Position numbers and translations under genes: made by a program. Positions 23,332 through 33,273 of a DNA stretch of 64,000 nt are shown in pieces; positions within the stretch are counted from its first letter, which is position 1; the number at the start of each line of letters is the position of its first letter. The notes beneath the pieces were generated by a model, which made no database searches, was not told the DNA's origin, and worked only from the letters and a program-made list of their open reading frames with translations. The DNA is from Thamnaconus septentrionalis (taxonomy: Eukaryota > Chordata > Actinopteri > Tetraodontiformes > Monacanthidae). The stretch lies in assembly GCA_009823395.1 (NCBI GenBank), contig CM020509.1:20818501-20882500 (forward strand), written 5' to 3'.

Positions 23332-24418
23332 CATATGTGTCAAACTCAAGGCCCGCGGGCCACGTTCGGCCCGGCATGCAATTATATCCGGCCCGCTGAA
23401 TCAAGTCAAGCTTCTGTTGCTCAAACCCGATTGTAAAGCTGTTGCGAAGCTGGCCCCTCACAATGCCGAAGAGAAAAGTTGATTCTGAAAACAGAGCCTT
23501 TCAAAAACCGATGGGAGGCTGAGTACACGTTGACTGAAATTGCCGGTAAACCCGTGGGTCTCATTTGTGGAGCTAATGCGGCTGTAATGAAAGAATTTAA
23601 TCGAAGACGGCACTATGAGACAAAACACCAGGGTAACCTGAAAGACTTGAATGCAGAGCAGAAGATACAGAAAGTCGAAGAGTTAAAGAAGAATCTGACA
23701 TTTCAGCAGACGTTTTTCCACCAGACGTTTTTCCACCAGAGCCAAATCACAAAGTGAAGCTGCTGTGAAAGCAAGTTTTATCGTGGCAGGGGAGATCGCC
23801 AAATCAGCCCGGCCATTTACCGGGGGGGAATTTCTGAAGAGCTGCATGATCTAGCTGTGCGACGTCTTATGTCCAGACAAAAAGCAGAGGCTGGAAACTG
23901 TAAGCCTGAGTAGAAATACGGTTGCTGCTCGGCACACATTTTATTTATACTTCCAGTTTTTGTCCATATTTTGAATTTGCATAATTCTGTCAGGAGATAT
24001 TTTTATGGAGAGACAAATCTTTTGAGATGTTTTAAGTTTAAGTTCATTTTTTCTAAAATGACATAAGAGCAACGAAACTTGAATGTTTTGATTTCTTGTT
24101 TTAACGTTAATTTAAAAACACAAGCACCGTCACAATTTTTATTTATTTTTTCAGGTGTTTTTTGCAGCATGTTCCTATTTCTAACTTGCATAATTTTGAC
24201 TGGAGATATTTTTACGGAGAGCAAAATATTTTATTATTTAAAGTTAAAATTTGTTGTTCTGGAATAATATCCCTGTCTGTTTTTATCCATATTTATGTTG
24301 GATGAAAAAAAAAAATGTTTAGTTTTAGTGTGTTAAATAAAGGTTTATCTTGTTTGGCCCGCGACCTAAAGTGTGTTTTGAATTTTGGCCCCCTCGACAA
24401 TTGAGTCTGACACCCCTG
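23332..24418. mobile_element. hAT element inserted in the integrase gene, 8-bp TSD
   Basis: The right end read inward is CAGGGGTGTCAGACTCAA and the left end is CATATGTGTCAAACTCAA, an inverted repeat with a few changes. Flanks are TTCTAGAA (23324-23331) and ATCTAGAA (24419-24426), seven of eight identical. An internally deleted hAT transposase reads on the plus strand. Confidence 0.88.
23463..23960 (+). pseudogene. hAT transposase N-terminal fragment (Charlie/SCAND3-like)
   Basis: ATG at 23463 gives MPKRKVDSENRAFQ. After a one-frame shift it continues with FKNRWEAEYTLTEIAGKP, LICGANAAVMKEFNRRRHYE and TKHQ, the layout of a BED-type zinc-binding N-terminus with its final HxxxxH. Then come EAAVKASFIVAGEIAKS and CDVLCPDKKQ. 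A 15-bp direct duplication (TTTTTCCACCAGACG twice, near 23712-23740) and at least one stop occur. The catalytic hAT core is deleted. Confidence 0.8.
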
Positions 24419-24718
24419 ATCTAGAATATGCTCTAATCTAGAGAGAAGACGCTCAAAAAGATGATTCAGTATATTTTCCTAGGAGAAAAAAATAAATAAA
24501 TAAAAAATTAAAAATGGAAAAGCAAATCCATCACTGCGACAGCTGATGTTTGAAAGGTGCAATTTGTAATAGCGACAGCTTCAGATGCAAGAATAAAAAT
24601 TAAAAAAAATCTGATTATAATGGCGGCACAATAATTCCTGTTATACAACAATGTTAAATTTGTAGCGCGCACAGAGCATTTGGAAAAACTTGCGAGCTCG
24701 ACTGCAGCCACACCAAGA

Positions 24719-24835
24719 CCTGAGCAAATGGCATTGGTCCGACGTCCCATTAGTTCGTCATTCGGAGTAATACCACGTAGGACTAATGGGATGTCCTCAT
24801 TAGTTCGAACTGGACTAGTTAGCATTAGTCCAACT
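24719..24835. repeat. Cluster of CTAATGGGAYGTC motifs (left)
   Basis: GACGTCCCATTAGTTCG and, in the other orientation, GACTAATGGGATGTCC lie about 35 bp apart. A third partial copy (GCATTAGTCC) follows. The same motif recurs at 28313-28450. The rest of 24481-25827 shows no convincing gene; a short (GA)n lies at about 25315-25335. Confidence 0.6.
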
Positions 24836-25649
24836 CACCATTCCTACCGTTCACCGCACACAAATTCTGCCAATACATCTGTAATATAAACAGTTTAAAA
24901 TAATTTAAAAGAACAAAATTTATTTGATCATTAATTCAATCCGGGTCAGATTGGAATGGCTCGAGGCTCCGAGATTTTCAGCGCCCCTTCTCCTGCACCC
25001 GTCGCCGCTCACTCAAGCCATACATCTCTATTATTAATGATATGTTCCTGAATGGAGAGACATATCATCAGATCTCAGAGAAGTTGTGAGAAATGAGTCT
25101 TCAACTTTTCGGCTTTATAATGTTGTGTTTCTCTCTCTCCACTCACCGAGGCTGCTGAGCAATGAAAAACCCGACCTTGTATATTTATTTCTAGAATTTT
25201 TCATACAGGCTTCACCTGTCAAAAAGACACGTGAAAGAAGAGGTGCAGTTAATTATGCTTCACCAGCGAGCAGCTGTCATTACACACGACTTTTACGCAC
25301 TGCTGCGCTAGCTAGAGAGAGAGAGAGAGAGAGAGCTTGTTGGAAAGTAGTGGTGATGTAACCCAGTGGTTATTTAGCCAGTCTGGGTATTCAGTGGTAA
25401 TAGGCACACTGTCTCGATAAGAGTGGCAACATTAAGCTCTGCTTTACGGCTTTAGAGTGCTGATCTCAGAGCAGGTGATGGTAATGGCTAGATGGTATCA
25501 AAGATTCGTAAGGAAGTGACGTAAATTCGTAAGGAAGTGTCGTAGATTCTAACAAAGTCTCGTAGATTCTTTCCAACTCTCGTCGGAAGAGATGGAGGGT
25601 CCGAGTAGCCCAGGCTCCACTGGAAGCATGAATTAAATAAAATCAATCA

Positions 25650-25735
25650 ACAGTTAGGTTTAGGAACAGGACTCGGGTGACGGTTAGGTTTAGGATTGGG
25701 GTCCGAGTCGCAGTTAGGATCAGAATTCAAGTTAC
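25650..25735. repeat. Three imperfect units with telomere-like GTTAGGTTTAGG
   Basis: ACAGTTAGGTTTAGG, ACGGTTAGGTTTAGG and GCAGTTAGGATCAG recur about 30-36 bp apart. This resembles, but is not, the vertebrate TTAGGG telomere repeat. Confidence 0.5.
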
Positions 25736-25827
25736 GGTACCGGTCAAGAATACAGTTTTGAAGGCTAAGGATGTTACATAGGGTAAAATCATTGCCTATC
25801 TCTATCAATATTTGCCACCCTCTTTGG

Positions 25828-26723
25828 GGGCGTTCTCATAGCCTTGCCTCGCCACGGTGCGGTTGTAGGGCGTTCACACTGGCCGCTCCACGGTTGTAGG
25901 GGGTGCCGTTTTGGTACCTCAAGCGCTCAGGGTCCAAGCGAGACGAGGCGAGTTTCAGTCGTGACGTAGCGACGAGCAGGGCACTGGATTGTTTCAGTGT
26001 CCTCGTCGATTTTCCCTGTCGGAGCGGACATCGACGCCAACTCCTTCGACACGGAACTTCCGTGTTCGCGAGTGTGTTCAACCATATTCGCGAAAACGAC
26101 GAGCGGCAAACGGCGAAGCGCTCGGAAGAAATCGAGTTGCTCCTGCGTCAGGCGCTTTAAGTTAGGGAATCCGAGGAGTCTTGAGACGAGAGGAAATACG
26201 GATTCGTCGAGAGGACGTGGCTCTTCGCCGCGAGGAAGCCTCGAACACTGCGGCATTTAAAAGTCGTCCTTGGCTCGCTAGGGCAGCTATTTCAAATAAG
26301 GAGGCGTGTTTAGTGTCTGTTTTTCTGTTTGTTTGTTTTAAATAAATGCTATTTCCCATTGTATCTGTCTTGTGTTTACTTTTGGTGAAAATATAAACGT
26401 TGAACTACACCTTTACTCTCCCAGAAAACAAAACAATAAATTATAAATGTTGCCTGCATAAATGATCAACTGTGACTTCAGTGAGGAAAACTGTTCTTTC
26501 TTTAACAGAAAAGCAACCACAGACCGAGCAGCAGGTATAAAACAACCTCTACTTTGTCCATCGCTGCGCTGTTGTGTATCTCACAGAAATAATGCCGTCG
26601 AAAACATTGTCCCGCTTTACCGCGTCGACTCCGCCCATGGTCTCGTGAACCTAGGGCCAATGAGAACACAATCGAACCGTGGCGAGGCGAGGCGAGGTGC
26701 GGCGAGGCTATCAGAACACGCCC
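25828..26723. mobile_element. TIR DNA element of about 0.9 kb
   Basis: GGGCGTTCTCATAGCCTTGCC at the left is matched by the complement of the right end, GGGCGTGTTCTGATAGCCTC, and both continue into GCCTCGCCACGG. TTGG flanks both sides (25824-25827 and 26724-26727), a possible 4-bp target duplication. A minus-strand open frame of 109 codons (26256-25927) includes RLTQEQLDFFRALRRLP and is not recognised. No transposase is evident. Confidence 0.75.
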
Positions 26724-26830
26724 TTGGATGTCAGCTTGGTCTTTAACGGGATTTTTCGAGACTGTCTTAGAACCAACGTCACTTCCTTACGAATCTTTGC
26801 TATCATCTATTTTTTGTCATCTACATATTT

Positions 26831-27527
26831 TGTCAGGCTGGGACTCAAGGCACGACTCAGACGCAGAGGGTAGTGAGAGGCAAAGATTTTTATTGTACCC
26901 AACACGCGATACACCTCTAGACCAAATGATCAAAATAACCAGGCTGTGAGACTCCTGGAGTCCCTAATCTATGAAAACGGGCAAGATGTAAGTTGCTCAA
27001 GGGATAAAGGACCGAGGATGGGGGAAAGCAAGGGATAAACTAAAAATCACTCCAAAAGAGGAAAATGGGGCAAGCTACATATAACTAAAGAATAAACCTA
27101 GACTAAAACAGATCGAAACCAAAAGCGCTCACTAGGAGGAATGCAAAAGGGCTAATAAAGCAGAAACTAAAAATCACTCTCTAAGAGGGGCAAAAATAAC
27201 AGGATCTCAGAAACAATTAACTAAACTTTGACGAAGAACAAAAAATTATCCAAAACAAAATTTCACTCGTCTCACTCGAGGATGAACCGGCTTAGTGTGA
27301 GTTTTCAAAAGTCACTCTGGCACAAGACAAGGGAGACACAGACTATTTAAACACATGAGGTGGTGAGGCACAGGTGGAGACAATGGGTAATTGGGTCGGA
27401 CGCAAAGGTGGCACATGAGTAGGAGGAAGTGATCTGAAACGAGAGGAAGGTTAGTAAAGATGTCAAAATAAAACAGGAAATGACGAGACAACACCAAGAC
27501 AAGACGCAACCTCACCGCAGTGTGACA
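26831..27527 (-). mobile_element. Probable solo LTR (Ty3/gypsy-like)
   Basis: The segment begins TGTCA and ends TGACA in both orientations, satisfying the TG...CA rule for LTRs. On the minus strand it has a TTTAAATAG box about 180 bp in and an AATAAAAATC polyadenylation signal about 60 bp from its end, in the right order for U3-R-U5. No second LTR or internal gag-pol sequence was seen, and no exact target duplication, so this is inference. Confidence 0.5.
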
Positions 27528-27536
27528 GATTTATGC

Positions 27537-27866
27537 TGAGAGGAGAGAAGACACTGCGAGCTAGAGCCAAGTCTCTCTAGCCGGCTTATATTTCAAGCCA
27601 CCACGGCTTTTGATATCTCCTCCTAGGTGAGCACATATATGTATTGACTGTGTGGTTTTGCTTGTGTTGTGAAAAAGAAAGATTATTTGCTGGTTTCTGT
27701 ATAAATGTGTATTTTTCAATGTTAAAAAAAAAAAAAAAATCGCTAGCTTAAATGTGCTTCACTTGATCTACGATGAGATGAGAGAAGACACTGCGAGCTA
27801 TAGCTGGTCTCCCTGGCCGTCTTATATTTCAAGTCACCACGGCTTTTGATGTTTCCTGCTAGTCGA
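27537..27866. repeat. Direct duplication of about 95 bp
   Basis: GAGAAGACACTGCGAGCT through CACCACGGCTTTTGAT occurs at 27537-27630 and again, about 85-90% similar by eye, at 27774-27866. A poly-A tract (27724-27739) lies between them. Confidence 0.8.
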
Positions 27867-27970
27867 TGGGTGTGGACCGGAGCCAGTTAGTGCCATATAC
27901 ATATATATGTATATCATCATCCATATACTTTATATACTGGATAAATTTTTCTTTTCACTTTATATAGCGC

Positions 27971-28008
27971 TGTATATATATATATATATATATATATTCC
28001 TATATATT

Positions 28009-28075
<67 letters not shown>

Positions 28076-28138
28076 AAATATGTTTACTGTTTTTTGGGGG
28101 GGTTTTTTTCCAAGAATGAAAGGACTGATTTATTTTTG

Positions 28139-28181
<43 letters not shown>
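27971..28181. repeat. (TA)n and (CA)n microsatellites
   Basis: TA runs at 27971-28072, interrupted by TATTCC, and CA at 28142-28181. Confidence 0.97.
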
Positions 28182-28183
<2 letters not shown>

Positions 28184-28312
28184 AAAATACATTTGCATAG
28201 GCAGCATACTACTGCTAGACCCGCAATAAATTCCTTGTTTCTTGAGTACATGAAAATTTAGTCTCATCTTTATTTTTTTATTTAAAGAGGACAAATTCCT
28301 ACTCGGTTACAA

Positions 28313-28450
28313 TGACAGAACTAATGGGACGTCCCACTGGCCTGACATCATACTGATCCGATTTGTGGTCGATTTTGTCGAACTAATGGGATGTCGAACC
28401 AAAGGGAAATTTGTCGGGCTAATGGGACATCGGACTAATGGGAAATTCTC
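28313..28450. repeat. Cluster of CTAATGGGAYGTC motifs (right)
   Basis: GAACTAATGGGACGTCC, CGAACTAATGGGATGTCG and GGGCTAATGGGACATCGG, then GACTAATGGGAA: four copies in about 130 bp, matching 24719-24835. Confidence 0.65.
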
Positions 28451-28610
28451 CACCGGGACACGCAGAAGCAGGTGCCACTGTAATATGTTCCATTTTAGTA
28501 AGGAATATGCAGACATATTGAAACTTGGACCGTCAAGTCAAAGAGGAGCTGATGAATGCATCTTCTGGGTGGTGAGCAGTTTAAAGTTGTTTGACAACAG
28601 CTGCCATCAT

Positions 28611-28658
28611 TAGAAATTCAGATTCAAAGTCAGATGGCACTGTTTATCTTCCATAGAT
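28611..28658. repeat. Inverted partner of 8692-8737
   Basis: TAGAAATTCAGATTCAAA and CAGATGGCACTG repeat the left copy in reverse complement. The neighbouring CCACTTCCTGTCTG unit is shared but in a different relative position. Confidence 0.7.
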
Positions 28659-28912
28659 GGCTGCACTTTCTGTCTTCTGTTGCCACTTCCTGTCTGCTGT
28701 TTGGTCAGGTGTGCGCTCACTCACATCTTCGCCATCACATCTGAAAAAGCGACACACCTGTCTGTTGACGTTGGCTCCCCTGTGGTGATGTTGACACTTG
28801 ACCTTTGACCTTGCCGTGTCTGAGGTGTCGTTTGTTTTTTTGTTTTTTTTTTAATTTGTTAAATAAGGTCACAGTGAATTATTTAATGGTACACTACACG
28901 GTACTGTGCACG

Positions 28913-28979
28913 CGCACACACACACACACTGTGTATGCGTGTCTCACTATGTGTGTGTGCGTGTGTGTGTGTGTGTGTG
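28913..28979. repeat. (CA)n and (GT)n microsatellites
   Basis: A CA run (28913-28930) and a GT run (28948-28979) close together in opposite sense could fold back. Confidence 0.9.
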
Positions 28980-29109
28980 AGTCTCACCTGAGGGCTTACA
29001 GCAGCTCTGCAGCTGTTATTGTTATTATTTTACACAGAGTTTCAACATGTGACTGGAGCTGCTCAGCAAACTGCTTCAATTAGAGCAGATTTTAATTTCC
29101 CTCCGGATG

Positions 29110-31020
29110 GCAGGGAGGAGGAGGTGGGGCAGTGGGGAAGAGGAGGAGGAGGAGGAGGCGAAGGGAGGGAGAGAGAGGGAGGAGAAGGAAGAGGGGTAGG
29201 AGCAAGGAGGAGGTGAAGGAAGAAGGGGGAGGTGGTGAGGAGGATGAAGAGGAGGGGAAGAGAAGGAGGAGGAAGAGGAGCACTTTTGCTGTGGAATCTG
29301 GAATCAAACGTTGAGGGCATCAGGAGAAGCTGCTGATAATCAAACCTTCCTGAAGAAGCGGGTATTGAAAATGAACGGATGGATTTTCAAGTCTTCTCTT
29401 TCTTTGCGCTGACTTCCTGCTGCCTCGGCTTCCTCGGGAGGTTCCAGACTCCCTCCACTGGAAGCAGCTTTCTGTCTCCACCCTGACACCCCATGTCAAG
29501 CCTCAGCCCCCTCATCCTGATTGAAATGTCCGCCTTCCTGGCCACGTGGAGACTTTTCCTTCTCAGCCAGCAGCAGATAGCAGGAACTAATTCCTGCTGC
29601 TGGGGATCAGATAAGATGCCCGATGAGGTGCAGGGTTCAGGACATCCTGAGGGAGGCGCTGCTGCACGGCTCACGTCCCAAAGGAAAGCAAACAAAAAAA
29701 AAAAAAAAAAAAAAAAAACACATAATGTGTTTTTTTCAGGATTCTGCAGAACTTCCTGCCTTCCAGGTTCTGGTGAAGAACCAAGGAACGTCTCCGGACG
29801 TTCCAGCTGATCGATACGATGACCGGATTGACTGACGAAGGCGCCGCCCTCTACTTGAGGTCAGCTGATTGCATCTCAGCCAATCAGCAACCTGGACGCC
29901 TCCCGCTGGAGGTACAGCAGCATGGAGCCGTTCTGTAGAGGTCAGCTGACCAAACATCTTCAGAGGGGGAGGGGCTAGAAGAGGGGGCGGGGAAGAAGAA
30001 GGAGGAGGAGGGAGAGGAGGAAGAGGGAGAAGACGAGGAGGGGAATGAGGGGGAGGAGGAGGAGAGGACAGTGGAGGAGGAGGAGTTCAGTCAACATTGC
30101 TCCGCCCCCTTTGTTCATTGGATGAGGAAGGAAGGCAGGAAGGGGAGGAGGAGAAGGAGGGAGGAGGTGAATGAGAAGAAGAAGAAAGCCGTGTTGAAGA
30201 GGAGGAGGACGGAGACGAGGAGGAGTCCAGTTCCTCCTTGTTCCCTCAGAGAAGAAGACCTGGATGTTTTCATTCAAAGTGCGGAAGCAGCAAGGCTGCG
30301 ATTGGTGGAGGGGATCCTAGAGGCGGGACATCTGCTCTTCTCCTCTCCTCCCTCCTTCTGCTGGTGTCAGTGATGTTGGCCTCCTCCCTCCATCACTGTC
30401 GGCCTCGGGGCAGCTGCTGAGGAGGGAAAACTGTGGATGGAGGGAGGGGGAGGGGGGGGCGCGAGGAGGATGGAGGGAAAAAGAGCGAGGAGGGTTTGTT
30501 TTCCCCTCGGGGCCTCCGGAGGCAGCGCTCCTATCAATCACCCGACGGGAGGAGAGCCTGCTTCTGACGGATCATCTCCCCCAGCACCTCCTCCTCCACC
30601 TCCCCCTCCCCCTGTCCCCGCTGCATGCATGAGCTTCCCCTCTTCATTCTCTCCATCCATCCTCCTCCTCATCCCTCTCTCTTTAGCTGCATGACTGGGT
30701 GTTACTTTCAGACGCTGCACCTCCTGCATCCTCCCGTTCCTCTCGTTTATCACCTCCTTTATCCCACGTCCTCCTCCTTTATCCTTCTCCTCCAGCTGCC
30801 CCTCCTTCTTCACCTTCACATCCTCCTCCTCTCTCACTCTGTTTTCTTCTCTTCCTTCTCCTCCTCCTCCTCCCACTCCTCCTCTTTCTCCTTCTCTTCC
30901 TCCTTTCTCTCCTCCTCTTCCTCCTCTTTCTGCTCCTCCTTTCCTGGAACCTGCTACTGATTTAAGGAAGTTTGTCCGAATCTGCGACAGGAAGTGGGTG
31001 AGACGGGCACTGAGCTTCCT

Positions 31021-31061
<41 letters not shown>

Positions 31062-31640
31062 TGAAGAAAGGCCCTGCCTAAGAGGAGGGAGATCGTCCTT
31101 CAGCATCATGGAACAAAAAAAATCCAAACAACTGAGAACCAATTGGACCTCCTCCAGTTCTCCTCTTCCTCCACCTCCTCTTCTTCATCTCGCCACCTCC
31201 TCTCATTTCTCACCACCTCCTATCCCCCTCAAACTGCTCCTCCTGCTCCTGCTATTGAGTATTTTCTCCTCCTGCTCCCACAGTCACCGATGGAGGAGTA
31301 CAAGTCAAAGCTAAATCCTGATGGGTGAAAAAAAAAAAAAAAGACGCAGGACAGGAAGAGGGGAAACAGGTAGTAGCAGGTGATCGAGAGAGGAATTAAG
31401 TTTGAGGCTAAAAGAAGAAAGAGAGTGGAAGTAAGTCAAGTAGAAAGTAGGAGCGGAAAGAAAAGAAACGAGGGAAATTAGAAAGATGTGAAGAGGAGGA
31501 AGAGGAGGAGGCCTTGGGGAGGAGGAGGAGGAGGTGCAGAGGAGCAGGAGGATGAGAAGGGATGAGGAGGTGAAGAGGAGGATCAGCCAGGTGGAGGAGG
31601 ATCGTCATGAGAAGGTGGAGGAGGTGAAGAGGAGGAGCTG
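29110..31640. repeat. Alternating purine-rich and pyrimidine-rich GGA/CTC blocks
   Basis: Plus-strand purine blocks at 29110-29280, 29983-30230 and 31480-31640, and a pyrimidine block at 30575-30955, are built from degenerate GGA/CTC units. (CA)n at 31022-31060 and poly-A at about 29694-29718 and 31328-31341 lie among them. Long Glu/Arg-rich or Ser/Leu-rich open frames here come from the repeat composition. No gene is supported apart from the doubtful exon at 29740. Confidence 0.85.
29740..29835 (+). other. Possible terminal exon (unassigned)
   Basis: TGTTTTTTTCAG is a strong acceptor. The next 96 bp are open and end in TGA, encoding DSAELPAFQVLVKNQGT, then SPDVPADRYDDRID. The peptide has normal complexity in a region otherwise full of simple repeats. 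No upstream exon was identified and I do not recognise the protein, so chance cannot be excluded. Confidence 0.2.
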
Positions 31641-32610
31641 CTCCATCTCAACTGGTCATGAGGATTTTTTATTTCTCCTCCTGCTGGACTTCAAGCAGCT
31701 TCCAACTGAATCATTCTTTTCTCCTCCTGAATTTCAACTTGCTGCTGCCGTTGTCGTTGACGATGCAACTCTCTGCCTCGGCCCTGCTGGTCGCTCTCTG
31801 CTCGCTCAGGGTCTGTTCGTTGTTAAAAACTGATTTCCGTTCGCTGAGGTGGTTGGCCAATCAGAGGAGGAGGCGGAGCATCAGCCCGATTCAGTAGAAG
31901 TAGTCACATTTAAGCCCTCCCTGCTCCATGGAGCAGTAAGTAGTTCTACATTGAGTGTTGGATGGATATTGGGGTTGAAATAGGATCATTCAGTCACCCC
32001 TGGTGGTGGGGGGTGCACTGAAAAAAGGGAGACCGTCCATCTATTGGATTTATGTCAGCATCTTGAGTGCATCTAACACAATTAGCTCTCGTGTTAAGGT
32101 TCAATGTAACTGTATAGTGTAGGAACTACGTGATGCGCAAAGAGAGTAGACGAATGTGTTCAGATCATGTTGGGGTGAAGCCATTAAATAATGCAGCGAC
32201 GTTAATTACCGTGAGAGCGCATGTGGTCTCGTCCTGCGTGCTTTGCATTGCCGGTAGAAGAAGGCAACCGTCATCGCAAGCATCCGAGGAGTTTGCGCGC
32301 GCAAAGTCACGTTCACGCCATCATTTCGGTAGGTGAGTCTGGACATTTCACTGAATCAGAATCTCAGCTTAATAATTGTCCTGAGAGTCACCATGTAACT
32401 AAAATAAATATCGTGAGTGTATTTGCTTGTTTTATATCTGTGTTTCATTTGAAGAAAAAAAAAAGACGCAGCAATGAGCTGTTAGCTAGTTCTTAAACTC
32501 CACTTTGCTCGCCCCCTTAAGGTAAATCGTGGAAACTTTCATGTCGTCTGGGGTTGCCAACTGTCTCAACACCAAATGAGGGACACCGCGGTCCCGGCGT
32601 CAACGCCATC

Positions 32611-33240
32611 TAAGGTCCTGTCCACACGGGAACGTTTTTTGGTGGAAACGGTAAAGTATTATAACCGTTCCGCTGTTTTGTCCATATGGCAACGCCGTTT
32701 TGGGTCCCCTGAAACGGTATTTTTTGAAAACGGGTCCCAGAGTGGGAAAATCTGACAACGCCGTTTCGTCGTCGTCACATCGTTGCCATCTGGACAGTGA
32801 AAACGGCTTTTTCTTGTAAAACGATGACGTCATCGCACCATCACTGTCATGTGACCGGAAAAAACAAGGCATGCCATGCGGCAGCAGCGGCACAAACAAC
32901 AACGGTAGCGGCCAGCGGAGTTGTCTTTGCGTCGCAGGCGCTTCAAGATTTGTTGGCAATATTACTACAAAACCTCACAACACCTCAGACTCACTTTTTT
33001 TCCCGCTACTTGCCATTTTTGTTTTCTGTGTGTTTAGTGTGTAGCGGAAATGCCCTCTTTCTAAATCTTGGGTCTGGTGGCTGTGTCAGCGTCTGTTAAC
33101 AGCGCCACGTTTCGGTGTGGCACACGCATTACATCGTTTTCACCCACCGTTCCGTTTCCATCTGCCAGCGTGTGGACAAGATTTTGTTCGACCCTGGGAA
33201 AGAAAAAAAACGGTAACGTTCCCGTGTGGAGAGAGGGACT
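32611..33240. mobile_element. TIR DNA element (hAT-like MITE)
   Basis: The left end AAGGTCCTGTCCACACGGGA is matched by the complement of the right end, AAGTCCCTCTCTCCACACGG, and both continue GGAACGTT. GAAACGG motifs recur inside near both ends. There is no transposase. The ends resemble hAT-derived MITEs; no clear target duplication was seen. Sequence 31641-32610 shows no gene. Confidence 0.75.
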
Positions 33241-33273
33241 TGGCTTGCTGCGGGTTGCAGCAAGCCAAGTCCC
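33235..33273. repeat. Perfect 17-bp hairpin with 5-nt loop
   Basis: GGGACTTGGCTTGCTGC, loop GGGTT, then GCAGCAAGCCAAGTCCC. It starts inside the right end of the TIR element and extends about 33 bp beyond it. Confidence 0.95.

Larger units (their letters stand above)
21690..24480 (-). pseudogene. Integrase-core transposon gene, split by a hAT insertion
   Basis: Minus strand, high to low coordinates. A short 5' part (24480-24419, RLSSRLEHILER-like) is separated from the rest by the hAT copy 23332-24418. Next, 23278-23104 encodes ELIATLLGVSRRTVLRHMAE, a helix-turn-helix, and DEELDQCVREITSRQSNSGY. About 22990-22940 gives LHVDTNHKLIR, with the probable first catalytic Asp, followed by a GTAAAT donor. 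22445-22345 encodes MYLGAASNNMALTTLAFFQE. 22237-21904 encodes NERLWPDL, then HPLRTESNMTPNQLQWEL. A C-terminal acidic exon lies at about 21835-21690. The second catalytic Asp region is not visible and frames are broken, so it is dead. The gene converges on the HECT-type gene with about 0.6 kb between them. It resembles the integrase-like DDE transposases often placed in IS3EU-type or similar fish elements; that assignment is inference. Confidence 0.7.
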
